Notes under the pieces: model-generated
What the model was told of the DNA's origin: nothing
The model's database searches: none
What the model saw: the letters and a program-made list of their open reading frames with translations, nothing else
Part shown: positions 1-10,718 of the stretch, in pieces
Numbering within the stretch: the stretch's first letter is position 1
Layout of the letters: every line of letters begins with the position of its first letter
Assembly: GCA_964011275.1 (NCBI GenBank)
Contig: CAXGOB010000041.1
Span: forward strand, 1 to 44,986
Reading direction: 5' to 3'
DNA: 44,986 nt
Source of the DNA: UBA7328 sp002471345
GTDB taxonomy: Bacteria > Bacteroidota > Bacteroidia > Chitinophagales > Saprospiraceae
Program-made: the position numbers and the translations under genes

Positions 1-1575
1 CTAGAATGTTATGATTCAAAAGCACAAAATCGGCCAATTTCCCTTTTTCTATTGTTCCTTTTACTTTCTCATCAAAAGCTGCATAGGCTGCATGGCTGGT
101 GTAAGCAATTAAGGCATCTTCTACTGAGATTTTTTCTTCTGGTATCCACCCTTTCGGGTTTTTGCCATCCAAAGTTTGGCGCAATACCGCGGCTTGAATA
201 CCAAGAATGGGGGACGCAGGGGCTACTGCCCAATCACTTCCAAAAGCTATAATCGCATTGGATTTTAAAAGTGAGTTAAAAGCATAAGTGGTTTTAGCCC
301 TATCTGGCCCTATGTATTCTTCAGCCCATCTACCGTCATCTATGGCATGGTAGGGTTGCATACTAGGGATTATATCTAATTCTGCAAATCTAGAGATGTC
401 TTTAAGAGCAAGATGCTGAGCGTGTTCAATTCTAAAACGGCGATCTTTTTTCCATTTTCTTTGGCGACTTTTTCATAAATATTCATCAGGGTATGAATAG
501 CGCTAACCCCTATGGCGTGGACTAGCACATGTAGGTTGGCTTTGTCAGCTTCTGATATCCATTCATATAGCTCATCCTCTTTGTTGATGAAAAAACCTTT
601 ATCATCTTGAATGTCTAGGTAATGATCATGAAATACAGCGGTATGTGATCCCAATGATCCATCTACAAAACCTTTAAGGCTGCCAGTTTTAACCCAATTC
701 AGATGATTGCTGATTGTGGTTTGGGCCCATTGATTTAAAGGAGCAGAAGCGTAAATACGCGTCTTGAGTTTATTTTCTTTTAGTAACTCAAGAGCAGTGG
801 AATAACTTTCCAGATCTCCATTTAATCCGTCTACATCATGCACACTTGTCACTCCATTAGAAATAAAATATTCAGATGCAGCTTCAAAGGTTTCGCGTTT
901 TTGCTCTGATGTCATGGGTGGAATTTTATCTATGACAAGGTTCATAGCATTGTCTTTTAACAGGCCTGTGAGGTTTCCTAAATCATCTTTGATTATAGTT
1001 CCTCCATCAACATCAGGAATGTCATTGTCGACTCCTGCAAATTTTAATGCTGCGGTATTTGCTAAAGCCATATGCCCATCAAGTCGAAATAGAAATACTG
1101 GAATATTCTCGGTTACCTCGTCTATCCAATCTTTATGTGGCAACTCACCACCCCATAATGTATGATCCCAATTTCCTTCTAAAATCCATTCTCCTTCCTT
1201 TAAACTTTCAGCAAAACCTGCCACTTTGTGTTTAAATTCTTCAGGTGAACTCGCATTTCTTAAATCTACACTTAATAGGCTTCTACCTCCAGCCATCAAG
1301 TGAACATGACTGTCTATAAATCCAGGTACTATGAAATTACCTTTAGCGTCTATTAGAGTGGTATTATCATCTTTTAAATGAGTGAGCTCGTCGTCTGTAC
1401 CTGTAGCTATAATTTTTTCATCTGTTATAGCAATTGATCGTTTATAATCTTCATTCTCAACCCCTGTCCATATGACAGCATTATGTATTATTAAATCTGC
1501 TTTCTTACTATCTGATTGACAAGAAAGCGAAAGAATAACTAGACCGATTAGTATGAGTTTTTGAGAAAGCATCAT
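1..1575 (-). pseudogene. Amidohydrolase (YtcJ-like) lipoprotein, frameshifted and cut by window edge
   Basis: The protein looks like a metal-dependent amidohydrolase of the YtcJ/imidazolonepropionase-like type. It starts with a lipoprotein signal (hydrophobic stretch ending LSLSC), chosen from the ATG at 1573-1575 rather than the upstream ATG at 1612-1614. The metal-site motif DSHVHL and the motif HAIGVSA are visible. The frame breaks at the six-T run 446-451 (AAAAAA on the coding strand): the uninterrupted frame runs on as an unrelated tail to 376. One extra A restores a clean amidohydrolase frame to base 1, with RIEHAQH and FGSDWAV, the expected later metal ligands. The C-terminus lies outside the window. 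A one-base homopolymer loss may be a sequencing error or a young pseudogene. The substrate cannot be inferred. Confidence 0.85.
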
Positions 1576-1738
1576 TTCAAATTTATTATACACCATAAAA
1601 CAACCAATAAACAAACTAACTTTCTAATCTGGTGATATTGCATGTCCAAATAAATTGTTATGCATCATATAAGCAAATGATTTGAAAGTTGAGGTATTAG
1701 AGAATTTGTAGAGAATTAATTGGGAAAGTGTTTAAACG

Positions 1739-1771
1739 ACAAAAGGGCCTCTGTATTAGAGACCCTTTTGT
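1739..1771 (-). terminator. Hairpin terminator after the PorP/SprF gene
   Basis: Arms ACAAAAGGG (1739-1747) and CCCTTTTGT (1763-1771) pair perfectly, with a further CTCT/AGAG inner pairing. It lies 28 bases past the PorP/SprF stop codon and ends the three-part surface-protein transcript. The symmetrical arms could also stop plus-strand transcription. Confidence 0.7.
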
Positions 1772-1799
1772 GTTGTTTGTTTTTCTTAAACTAATAAGC

Positions 1800-2750
1800 T
1801 TACTGTTGTGCATTTTGAGTTTGAGGTGTTCTTTGCACCGGTTGAATTTTCACTTTTAAACTGATCTCATGAGATCCATTATTGAAGCTTTGAAACTGGT
1901 TAAAAGAAGTATTGTATCCATAGAAAACTCCAAAATTATCTAAGTATGCACCTATTAGAAAACCAAGACGATTTTCAGAACCACTTGAATAAGTTACTCC
2001 CATATTCAATTTTTCATCTAATAATCCTACGCGTAAATTTATATCCACATGTGCAGGAACTAGCATTAATTGTTTGTAGTAAATACTTGGTTCAATAACT
2101 AAATCTTGTTCAGGAAGATCAAATTTATAACCTAAGTTGGCGATAATTCCAAAATCTCTACCTATTAGAGAATTTGTATCGTCATTTAATCTTTGACTGA
2201 AGATTGATGGTAGTGCAACACCGTATGTCACTTTTTCATCATAAACTCCAAAAACCCCTATGGATACATCAAAGAATCTAGCACCTCCAAGCCTAGATAT
2301 AATCTCATCATCACTGATATCTACTAATGGGCTTGTTACAGCATCACCGTTCAATTTGTGTTGTATGTATTCTCCTGATACTCCAAATCCCAATTTGTTG
2401 TTTGGTAGATCAAGATTATATGATAAGCTAACTTGTCCTTTATTAGTATTAAAGGCACCAAAACTATCAGTATAGGCCAATACTCCAAGTCCAATTCTAT
2501 TTCCAATTGGGCCATTGTAACTCAATGTACCTGTACTAGGAGAATTTGGAAAACTCGCCCATGCATTTCTATAATTGAGCACAACTGAGTGATATCCTTC
2601 GTAACCAGTAGCACCAGGATTGACTAAAACAGGATTCAGATAATAAGAAGTATAGACTGATTGTTCTCCTATTAGTCTTACCTGAGCATCCACCTTGCTT
2701 ATACCAAGAAGGAATGCTATCGAAGTGATTAGTATTATATATCTTTTCAT
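1800..2750 (-). CDS. PorP/SprF family type IX secretion system membrane protein
   Basis: This is an outer-membrane beta-barrel of the PorP/SprF family. SprF-like proteins are partners needed for secreting or anchoring T9SS cargo with a type B sorting domain. The start is the ATG at 2748-2750, which gives a signal peptide ending VDAQ. The earlier in-frame ATG at 2837 would add a charged 29-residue extension inside the neighbouring gene. The N-terminal segment with YTSYYLNPVLVNPGATG is the family hallmark. The mature part alternates short hydrophobic strands and turns and ends with a Gln/Pro-rich tail. Length (316 residues) is normal. It starts 8 bases after the stop of the giant type B cargo gene, the classical cargo-SprF arrangement, so it very likely serves that protein. 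Confidence 0.92.
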   Translation of the reverse strand: MKRYIILITSIAFLLGISKVDAQVRLIGEQSVYTSYYLNPVLVNPGATGYEGYHSVVLNYRNAWASFPNSPSTGTLSYNGPIGNRIGLGVLAYTDSFGAFNTNKGQVSLSYNLDLPNNKLGFGVSGEYIQHKLNGDAVTSPLVDISDDEIISRLGGARFFDVSIGVFGVYDEKVTYGVALPSIFSQRLNDDTNSLIGRDFGIIANLGYKFDLPEQDLVIEPSIYYKQLMLVPAHVDINLRVGLLDEKLNMGVTYSSGSENRLGFLIGAYLDNFGVFYGYNTSFNQFQSFNNGSHEISLKVKIQPVQRTPQTQNAQQ

Positions 2751-2758
2751 GATTCCTT

Positions 2759-5700
2759 TTAGTTTGATCTGAGTAAAGTGACAGTCCCTCTGAATAAATC
2801 TACTGGTAGATCTGGGCGAGATACTTTGAGTATCCACATATACCCTCCTTCATCTAGAAGTTCACCATTCATATCTGTACCTCCCCAAGTATTGTCATAG
2901 TTATCAGCTTCAAAAACAAGCACTCCCCATCTATTATATACTCCTAGCTTGTTTGGCTCTATACCTCTTCTGCTCAAGCAGTCAATAACAAAAAAGTCAT
3001 TTTTGCTATCACCATTAGGAGAGATTATTGTAGCTCCTTCACAAAGTAGAGGTCCAAAACAATCTTCTACTACTACATCTTCAAATAATGCTTGACATCC
3101 ATTTGCATCTTCTACGGTGACTGTGATAGTTCCCTCAGACAGACCTTCTATTAAAGTTCCATTTACTATTCCATCAGAAGATGTTACAATATAAGTTCCG
3201 GCACCACCTGAAAGGTAATCTGAAAGTTCAATAGAACCATTGCTTCCTCCTATTGATGAACATCCATCTTGTGGGTCTCTTTCTGAGCTAAGAACAATTG
3301 GATCAGGTGGTCTGATATCGATCATTTGTTGATCTGTATTGCCACAAGCATCGGTAGCTAATATTACATATGTACCTTCTGATACAGTTATTGGAAGCGT
3401 AGTTTCTTCTCCATTGATAGAAATCGTAATAGGTCCGTCATTACAACCACCTACGACATTACCAGCAATCATTCCATTATTATCACCTGGACAGCTGATA
3501 CCAAATCCATTAAATCTAGTAGTTGATTCTGAAACGATATCTGAAAGAAAAAGTACTTCCCAATCTATTTCATATATCCTTACGCTGCTGCATCCAGCTG
3601 CATCTGAAATTGTAACAGTATAAGTGCCTGGAATCAATCCGTCTCTGCTCGCACCTGTAGCGCCATCTTCCCAAGCATAAGAGATATCTCCACCTGAGCT
3701 TGATGCACTTATTGAAATTGATCCATTATTTCCATCTATACTCGTTATTCCAGAAACCATAGCATCTACAATAATAGAAGAGTCTAGAACTGCAAATGTT
3801 TCAGTTGCTGTACAACCATTGTCATCCATTACTGTGACAGTATATGCTCCTCCAGGAATAGCTTGATGTATTGATGTATCTCCTAGCTCTATTGGTGAGC
3901 TGTAAGCATATGAGTAAGATCCACTAGCTACGGTTCCACCGGAGGCAGTTATAGTGAATTCACTTTCTGTATCACAATCTCTATTCGTTACATCTACACT
4001 AATTGTAATTGAGTCAGGAGAGTCAATTGTTACTTCTCTTGACGAAGTATTTCCTAATCCATTTGTAGCGGTTAATGTGTATGTACCTGGGGCTACTCCT
4101 GAAAGATTACAGTCACTACCCACAACATCCCCATCGGCATTGGTCCATTGACATGTTACACCCCCTGTCCCCATTACTTCTACGACAACAGCACCATCAG
4201 CTGCGCCAATACAACTTTCATTTGCTGCTTCAACTCCCGAAATCTGTGGATCAGAAGTACATTCTTCAATTGCCACATCACCATCAAACAAATCAACATC
4301 AAGGACATCATTATTCGAATCAGTGATTTCTATTAATATATTACCATCACTGATAATTTGGATGGCAGAACTTTCCATTTCACTACATGATCCAACACCA
4401 TTGAAGCAAACTTCAAAAATAGTAGAACAATTATCAATGGCTCCTGAGGATGAAAGAGGAGTCCAACTAACTCTAAGTCTATTTGGAGATATAAAATTGA
4501 AATTTGCATTGCCTAAATCCTGTAGGCCAAAATTATCTTGTCTTACATATTCGAGTACTGTCTCATCCCATGCCAATGTGAATTGCATAGATTGAACATC
4601 TGAAAAATTACCAACCTGTATAGCTACACAGACTTCTTCATTTTCTTCTACTTTAGTATTCTGAACGTATAATGCTAAATTAGATCCTAATCCGTCTGGA
4701 CAATTTGTAACTCCATCTACAGGACAATCAGTTCCTAGAGTTGCTGATCCATCGTCGATGAAGAATTCTTCTGACATTCCATTACCATTAGCTATTTCAA
4801 TGGCAAAATTTGGTAAATCCATAAATCCGACAACTGATTTCGCACCATCGGCACCAACAGCATCAAAACATATCTCAAACAGTACTTCGTCATCTGGAAC
4901 ATTAAGAGGGTCATCTCCTAGACCAATAATCCAAAGTAATCTCAGTTGACCTTGATCAGCACCAGCACTATTCACAGTTATACCGGAAAGTGCGCCATCT
5001 TGAATTCCTGTAAAAGAAACTATTGAAGGATCCCATGTCAGTCCTGTTTGTAAACTTGCTATGCTGCTAAAATTTCTTGCAGTTATAGGAAGGCAAAAGT
5101 TAATGGCTCCGTCAGAACAAACATCAGCAGCGATAAGACCAACACCAGTTTGATTACCACCGCCGCCACCGCCATCGTTTCCTATATCTACCTTGCCATC
5201 AGTGGTGAAGAATTCCTCGGACACTCCATCACCATTAGCTATTTCTATAGCAAAATTTGGAAGGCTAAGGAAACCAACTGGTGAAGATTGCCCATTTGTA
5301 CCTATCACATCAAAACACAATTCAAATAGGACCTCGTCATCACTCACAGTCTTTGGATTTTCACCTAAACCTATAATCCAAAGCATTCTTAATTCTCCCA
5401 TATCAGCGTTAGAAGCATTTACCGTAATACCTTCTATTGCCCTTTCAGTTATACCTGTAAAAGTTAAAATTGATTCATCCCAACTTACTCCAGTCTGTAT
5501 ACTTGCAATGCTATTGAAATTCTTAGTTGTGACTGGGACACATATGGTCGAAGCACCATTAGTCGCTACACTTGTAGCAATCAGTCCTACGCCATTTTCG
5601 TTTCCAGTGGTTCCTCCTTCTACTTGGAATCTGCCATTATCAGTGCAGACTTCTTCTGCAGTACCATCACCTGAAGCCACTTCGATGGCAAAATTAGGAA

Positions 5701-6562
5701 GAGACTCAAATCTGATATTTGTACTCTGTCCAGTATTGCCAATTACATCGAAACAAACCTCAAATACGGTCGATCCATCATCTAAGGAAATAGGATCATC
5801 ACCTAATCCAATGAGCCATAGCAATCTTAATTCACCACTTTCTGCATTAGCATCATTCGTTGATACCCCCTGCAAACCAACTTCATTAAGCCCAGTAAAT
5901 CTAAGAACATCACTATTCCAAGTGAGACCTGATTGTAGACTAGCTATGCTGGTAAACCTGTTTACTGTTATCGGGACGCAAATACTGCTGCCATTCCCTG
6001 CTGAAATGTTTTCTATGATCAGATCTACACAATTCATATTCCCTCCACTGGAGCAAGTACCATCGTCAATCTTTACATCACCACCACTTATTGTTACACC
6101 AATATCTTGTAAGTCTGTATTTATGATTTCTGTTATTCTTGGGATGTCTGATACGAACAAGGAGGTCTCATCACAATTAATTCCAACAGCTTGTAAACGA
6201 AGCGTAAAGAGTACGGTGCCATCATCAACAGATGCAGGTAAAGTACTTGTCAGACTCCATGAAACTGTAAACTGACCTTCATTCACAGCTTGTGCTGATG
6301 TCGGAGTACCTATGTTGCCTTCTGATGTAAATTCACTTAGGTCTGTGGTTACATTTTCTATTGATCTGAATTCGAAAACATTAGGGTCCCAGTTTATTGA
6401 AAATTGGGTAGAAACCAATTGGTTCCAATTCTCTACAGAAACATCAATGTCTACGGTAGATGAAGTTGTGCTAACTACAGCATCACTAAAATTAACTACG
6501 AGCTGCGAAAACGAAGCTGTAGTAATAGAAAAAAGCAGTGCTACAATGTAAATTCTTTTCAT
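2759..6562 (-). CDS. Giant surface protein: five cohesin-like domains, SprB-like repeats, type B T9SS sorting domain
   Basis: This is a 1267-residue secreted protein. A signal peptide (ending SFSQ) is followed by five cohesin-like beta-sandwich units at about residues 22-165, 178-318, 325-465, 474-625 and 629-768. Units 2-4 are close copies that share SIAS(L/I)QTG, LL/MLW(L/I)IGLG and LPNFAIE motifs. A six-glycine linker separates units 3 and 4. Residues ~769-1170 carry SprB-like repeats (G-Y-x-V-T-V-x-D-x-x-G-C pattern). Residues ~1178-1267 form a gliding-motility-type C-terminal domain (SPNGDSKND, YNRWG, WGG). The cohesin assignment is by pattern, not search. It is probably an adhesin or scaffold displayed on the cell surface and co-transcribed with the following PorP/SprF gene. 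The long plus-strand open frame inside it is an artefact of the repeats. Confidence 0.9.
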   Translation of the reverse strand: MKRIYIVALLFSITTASFSQLVVNFSDAVVSTTSSTVDIDVSVENWNQLVSTQFSINWDPNVFEFRSIENVTTDLSEFTSEGNIGTPTSAQAVNEGQFTVSWSLTSTLPASVDDGTVLFTLRLQAVGINCDETSLFVSDIPRITEIINTDLQDIGVTISGGDVKIDDGTCSSGGNMNCVDLIIENISAGNGSSICVPITVNRFTSIASLQSGLTWNSDVLRFTGLNEVGLQGVSTNDANAESGELRLLWLIGLGDDPISLDDGSTVFEVCFDVIGNTGQSTNIRFESLPNFAIEVASGDGTAEEVCTDNGRFQVEGGTTGNENGVGLIATSVATNGASTICVPVTTKNFNSIASIQTGVSWDESILTFTGITERAIEGITVNASNADMGELRMLWIIGLGENPKTVSDDEVLFELCFDVIGTNGQSSPVGFLSLPNFAIEIANGDGVSEEFFTTDGKVDIGNDGGGGGGNQTGVGLIAADVCSDGAINFCLPITARNFSSIASLQTGLTWDPSIVSFTGIQDGALSGITVNSAGADQGQLRLLWIIGLGDDPLNVPDDEVLFEICFDAVGADGAKSVVGFMDLPNFAIEIANGNGMSEEFFIDDGSATLGTDCPVDGVTNCPDGLGSNLALYVQNTKVEENEEVCVAIQVGNFSDVQSMQFTLAWDETVLEYVRQDNFGLQDLGNANFNFISPNRLRVSWTPLSSSGAIDNCSTIFEVCFNGVGSCSEMESSAIQIISDGNILIEITDSNNDVLDVDLFDGDVAIEECTSDPQISGVEAANESCIGAADGAVVVEVMGTGGVTCQWTNADGDVVGSDCNLSGVAPGTYTLTATNGLGNTSSREVTIDSPDSITISVDVTNRDCDTESEFTITASGGTVASGSYSYAYSSPIELGDTSIHQAIPGGAYTVTVMDDNGCTATETFAVLDSSIIVDAMVSGITSIDGNNGSISISASSSGGDISYAWEDGATGASRDGLIPGTYTVTISDAAGCSSVRIYEIDWEVLFLSDIVSESTTRFNGFGISCPGDNNGMIAGNVVGGCNDGPITISINGEETTLPITVSEGTYVILATDACGNTDQQMIDIRPPDPIVLSSERDPQDGCSSIGGSNGSIELSDYLSGGAGTYIVTSSDGIVNGTLIEGLSEGTITVTVEDANGCQALFEDVVVEDCFGPLLCEGATIISPNGDSKNDFFVIDCLSRRGIEPNKLGVYNRWGVLVFEADNYDNTWGGTDMNGELLDEGGYMWILKVSRPDLPVDLFRGTVTLLRSN

Positions 6563-7000
6563 GAAGGATGATCTTCTATTAGTCTACAAAATTAACAATA
6601 CTTCTACAGTATTGTATGAAGTTGTGTAAAATAAGCCCTTCCTCATGCAAATCAATCTTTAGAACTGATAAGAGACCTCCAGATTGATCAGAATTTTCAC
6701 TTTTTGCCCATGAAAACCTTCAAAATATGGATGTCCAAAGAAGAATTTTTAAACTCGTTGGACACAGTCATTCTGATTCGAAGTACTCATTCTCAAACCT
6801 TATGAAAAAATGCAAATTTCTTAAATAGCTTAGTTACTTCTAACTAGACTCTCAGTCGAAAGTATTTCGCAAATTTTCTTAAAATAAAATTATCAGATAT
6901 TTACATCATCAAAGATGAGAGGTATACTTACAAGGTGATCAAAAGCTAAAGGTTATAAAACGATGCAAATGTATAATCATTGCACCTAAAATAAAAGCAA
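6563..7000. other. 438-base gap between two surface-protein genes
   Basis: No convincing gene is seen. The stretch is the upstream region of the five-cohesin gene and the downstream region of the dockerin gene, both on the minus strand. It holds an inverted repeat with 8-base arms (6651-6658 and 6681-6688, ATCAATCT/AGATTGAT) and another with 7-base arms (6732-6738 and 6758-6764). Neither has a clear T-run, so they could be leader structures or chance. Confidence 0.5.
6587..6594 (-). promoter_or_regulatory. Possible -7 promoter element (TAATTTTG) for the five-cohesin gene
   Basis: On the minus strand this reads TAATTTTG, matching the Bacteroidota -7 consensus TAnnTTTG, 25 bases before the start codon. 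No good -33 TTG was found at the usual spacing, so the call is weak. Confidence 0.35.
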
Positions 7001-10000
7001 TCAATCCAAATAAATAATCTTACCTCTGATGTTTTGATTGTCGACTCTCACCTCATACATATATATTCCTGATGTTTGAAATAGATCAGTTGACGCTATC
7101 GTGATCTGACTTAATCCTTTATTCAAGTTGACATTTGGTCTTGTGAAGATCTTTTTACCATTAATATCAAAGACATTGATATCAGCTACATCATTACTTT
7201 TACTGAAAATATGTAATGTAGTTTTATCCTTAAATGGATTTGGAAAAGCTTCTATTTCAATAGACTCCTTATTGGAAGAGAGTATTCCAAAAGTCTTTGT
7301 TTCATGCTCAGAAGAGTACCATTCATTTTTAAACTCACCTGATAATGCGATTTGACTGTTTATTCTATCAAGATCTTCAATATGACCTTCTATTTCGAGA
7401 GCAAATAACTCATTACTTTCTGCATTCAGAATGTGAGAAATCACAACTTCACCTTCGTTTAAAATATATTCATCTCTATCTAGTGGCCGCATTTCATTGT
7501 CCAAGACTCTCGATACTTTGATGCCAGAACTTAATTCTAATTTGACTTGGAATGCCATTGCTACTTCAGAAGTACTGAATTCAATTACAGATTTACTATT
7601 ATCATGTCCTGAATTTATTTCCATATCAAGACCAAGGCTTTCGTTGCTTCTGCTATTTATCATCAGAGAGTTAGCAATTACATTAGCATTCACATCACCG
7701 ACCTTTACACCTATAAAATTGAACTCTCCTTCTCCCAGAATATCGTGACTTTCATCAAATCCCCATGGATTGAGAACATCATTGAATGTCTGATCAGCAT
7801 TTATAAATCTCCATGAAGAATTATTAGTAAATGAGTCGCTTATACCTAGAATCACTCTTCGTAAGTCTAATAAGTCTATGGCTGATACGCTCTCATTATT
7901 ATTAATATCTGCAGCTATAACTTTGTAAGGTGAATCAAAAGGTTTGACACCTAATATGTGTTGTTGAATAAGAACAAGATCTAAAGTGCTTACTCCATTG
8001 ATCATATCATCATTTTTAGATGTTATGACTTTATATTGACTTGGGGTCATCTCAGTGAATGCATACTGTCCATCTGCACCAGAAGCAGTGGAAGAGACGC
8101 TTTGATTGTCAACTGACATCAATTCTATGCTTACGTTCTCAACTGCATTTAATTCTTCAGTTTGAATAAGCCCCGATATGTTTACTGACCCAGAAGGACA
8201 AGCTCTTGATGCCCTATCATCAATAAGTACCTTTGTAAATTTAGTTTCTACAATCTGTCCATCGCTGTCAAATAATGCTACTTCAAGATCAAAGACTACT
8301 ACTAATGCTATGTCATCACAGTTAAATATCACTGACTCAGCAAAATCCCCAGCCTCATCTCTTTTTCTTACTCGGATATCTAAATTAGAGTAGCAAGGAT
8401 CACCTTCAGCTATATTAAAGAATGAGGCAGGTATTTCCACATCTCCATCTTCTTCCATCTCTACAGTAGCACCTGGAACGGGGACGTCAAAAATGATTCC
8501 TAAATCTATTTGACCTAAGTCAGATGGTACTATTTCAATAATCTGAGTATGATGCATCAATGCTAGATTAGTACAGAGGTCAACTATAGTATAATTTCTA
8601 AATACTTTTTCTGAAAAGATTACATCTTGGAATATTACCTCAACAAAATTGCATGCTCCTGAATTACTTAAAATATCAGCTAAATCTTGGGAAGTAGGCT
8701 CTATGTTATCACATTCTGAAACCTCTATATCCAATGGAACTGCGAAATCAGAAGTGTTAATTGTGTTCAGTCTTTCGAAGAATATTGTATCACCAGTACA
8801 TAATACAGAATTTGTATTATTTGAAGTGTCAATATATTGTACAACCAAATATCCTTCTCCACATCCAGTTTCCTGTCTTTCTAATTCAACTGCTTCTAAA
8901 CCAAGTTCTTGAGGAAGATAAGATGAAAAGTCATTACAGAAATCCAATGTTCCTATTGAAGAAGGACATGCAGGGGCGACAGAAGTATTACTCTTCACTT
9001 CTACTGTAGTCCAACACCTATTTTTCATACCTGATTCATCTTCTACTTCTAACATTACTCTCACGTCTTGATCTATATCAAATGCGTCGAATTTCACAAA
9101 AGAGCTATCAGGAGCATTGAGTTCAGTTTTACCATCTTCTCTCCATATTCTAAATATTAGATTATCGTCACAGTTGTCAAAACTCTTGTCATCTATTGTT
9201 GGGGGGAATATTTTGCCTTTATCATTATTGTTTAATGTCAAGACCGTTCTTGTATCACAAATAGCAATAGGAGGTTGTACATCATTCACATTTACATCCA
9301 TCCTTGTTGTATCGGCATTTCCACATACATCTTTGACAATGTATCTAATGCCACTCGTACCTATAGGTAGGATAAGAGGGTCTGGTGTATCTGTTGAATC
9401 TAAGTTTTGATACTTAGTTTCTATTGTGTATACTGATGTTCCCGGAAGCATATATTCTATACAAAATGTCCAATCGTTACATTCATCAGTTACAGTAGGT
9501 ACTGGAAGATCGACAACCATATTACAGGTATTACTGCCGGCATCTACATCTGGAATGTTTGGTAGAGAATAAATTGGTGGTTTGGTATCTTTTACTTCTA
9601 TGATTTGATTGACCACTCTCGGTGGACTGTTTTTACACCAATCTATAATGGTCCATCGTCTTATAAGTTTGTAGCTTTTACCACATATCTCAAATGGTGG
9701 TAAATCAATAAATGCAGCATTGATATTACAAAAGCCTACTCTTACAAAAGCTTCTAAATCTTCATCATATTCTACAATTGGCCTTCCACCTACATGTGGG
9801 AATGAACTCTCATCCAGATCGAAGAGCTCCCAAAAGTTGGGATAAATACATATACCGAACTCGTCTAATTTTTCTTGATCTATATCTTGTTCCCAATCTC
9901 CAAATCCAGAAGTCCCATCACATTCAAGTGCATCATCACCAATAAAATCTCTAGGATCCTCTACTTCATCAGAATCAAATTTGCTGAAGAATATAGTGTC

Positions 10001-10624
10001 AACACAATTTAGAATTACTTCACCTGCAGCTCCTATAAGATCAAATTCTATGAATCTTTGTGCTCCAAAATCATCAGAGCATAAGAGCTGTTGTAGCTGA
10101 TTTCTTACAATACTTACTTCAAAACTTGCTGTATCCGTACAGTTATCTTGTATTCCATCTTGCGCAAGGATCATTCTTCTTATAATGGCAGCAAGTTGTT
10201 CATCTGTTTCTCCAGGATCATTTTGATCTGAATCCAGACACATATAGGATTCGAATTCAGGGCAATCTATTATAGCTGGAATTTTATCTTCTACTCTTAT
10301 ATATCCCCAGCAGCTATTAGGGTTGTTTACTCCCGTTTCTAATACTTTCACTTTTATGATGCGACCTACATAATCCACACCCAGAACATTACCAGGTACA
10401 TTAAGTAAGTTGTCGTTTTCATCAAAAAACTGAAGCTCATAAGTACATGTTTCCTCTGGTTTTTCCAGAATAAAGTCTGTGCTGATTATTGCTTCACACA
10501 TCTCATCTACAGAAACCTGAATGGTATCATTACAATTAAATGAACCAGATGCGCATTGTCCGTAAGCACTTGAAAAAGAAGCACTTAGCATCAATATAAT
10601 GATCAAATTTTGAATATATTTCAT
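7001..10624 (-). CDS. Large T9SS type A surface protein with dockerin-like and cohesin-like modules
   Basis: This is a 1207-residue secreted protein, started at the ATG 10622-10624 because that gives a signal peptide ending AYGQ. The long N-terminal part has Cys-rich beta-sandwich repeats like those in other Bacteroidota adhesins, including a conserved RRWTIIDWC segment. A carboxypeptidase-regulatory-like beta-sandwich precedes a dockerin-like module at ~865-930, with two Asp/Asn-rich calcium-type loops (around NGVSTLDLVLIQQHILG and DINNNESVSAIDLLDLRRVILG). A cohesin-like beta domain follows, then a type A T9SS sorting domain at ~1124-1207 (FPNPF, INVFDINGK, GIYMYEV). It shares this whole C-terminal module order with the 22158-26408 protein. 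The role is probably cell-surface adhesion or scaffolding. No catalytic domain was recognised. Confidence 0.88.
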   Translation of the reverse strand: MKYIQNLIIILMLSASFSSAYGQCASGSFNCNDTIQVSVDEMCEAIISTDFILEKPEETCTYELQFFDENDNLLNVPGNVLGVDYVGRIIKVKVLETGVNNPNSCWGYIRVEDKIPAIIDCPEFESYMCLDSDQNDPGETDEQLAAIIRRMILAQDGIQDNCTDTASFEVSIVRNQLQQLLCSDDFGAQRFIEFDLIGAAGEVILNCVDTIFFSKFDSDEVEDPRDFIGDDALECDGTSGFGDWEQDIDQEKLDEFGICIYPNFWELFDLDESSFPHVGGRPIVEYDEDLEAFVRVGFCNINAAFIDLPPFEICGKSYKLIRRWTIIDWCKNSPPRVVNQIIEVKDTKPPIYSLPNIPDVDAGSNTCNMVVDLPVPTVTDECNDWTFCIEYMLPGTSVYTIETKYQNLDSTDTPDPLILPIGTSGIRYIVKDVCGNADTTRMDVNVNDVQPPIAICDTRTVLTLNNNDKGKIFPPTIDDKSFDNCDDNLIFRIWREDGKTELNAPDSSFVKFDAFDIDQDVRVMLEVEDESGMKNRCWTTVEVKSNTSVAPACPSSIGTLDFCNDFSSYLPQELGLEAVELERQETGCGEGYLVVQYIDTSNNTNSVLCTGDTIFFERLNTINTSDFAVPLDIEVSECDNIEPTSQDLADILSNSGACNFVEVIFQDVIFSEKVFRNYTIVDLCTNLALMHHTQIIEIVPSDLGQIDLGIIFDVPVPGATVEMEEDGDVEIPASFFNIAEGDPCYSNLDIRVRKRDEAGDFAESVIFNCDDIALVVVFDLEVALFDSDGQIVETKFTKVLIDDRASRACPSGSVNISGLIQTEELNAVENVSIELMSVDNQSVSSTASGADGQYAFTEMTPSQYKVITSKNDDMINGVSTLDLVLIQQHILGVKPFDSPYKVIAADINNNESVSAIDLLDLRRVILGISDSFTNNSSWRFINADQTFNDVLNPWGFDESHDILGEGEFNFIGVKVGDVNANVIANSLMINSRSNESLGLDMEINSGHDNSKSVIEFSTSEVAMAFQVKLELSSGIKVSRVLDNEMRPLDRDEYILNEGEVVISHILNAESNELFALEIEGHIEDLDRINSQIALSGEFKNEWYSSEHETKTFGILSSNKESIEIEAFPNPFKDKTTLHIFSKSNDVADINVFDINGKKIFTRPNVNLNKGLSQITIASTDLFQTSGIYMYEVRVDNQNIRGKIIYLD

Positions 10625-10693
10625 CGTTAATTCTTTCGATTTTGGTTTCACCTTGAAAAACCGAGAGAGATTAAATTAATTGGAGAATTATAA

Positions 10694-10708
10694 AGGGCTG
10701 GGGGCCCT
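10694..10708 (-). terminator. Possible short terminator after the LuxR-type regulator
   Basis: A 5-base GC-rich stem (AGGGC/GCCCT) follows the regulator's stop codon at 10719 on the minus strand. It is then followed by TTATAATT rather than a pure T-run. Confidence 0.4.
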
Positions 10709-10718
10709 GGATGGCTAA

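Noticed and set aside
5193..6275. A 360-codon plus-strand open frame
   Set aside because: It is antisense to the cohesin-like repeats, stays open because the repeats lack certain codons, and has low-complexity Ser/Pro content with no domain.
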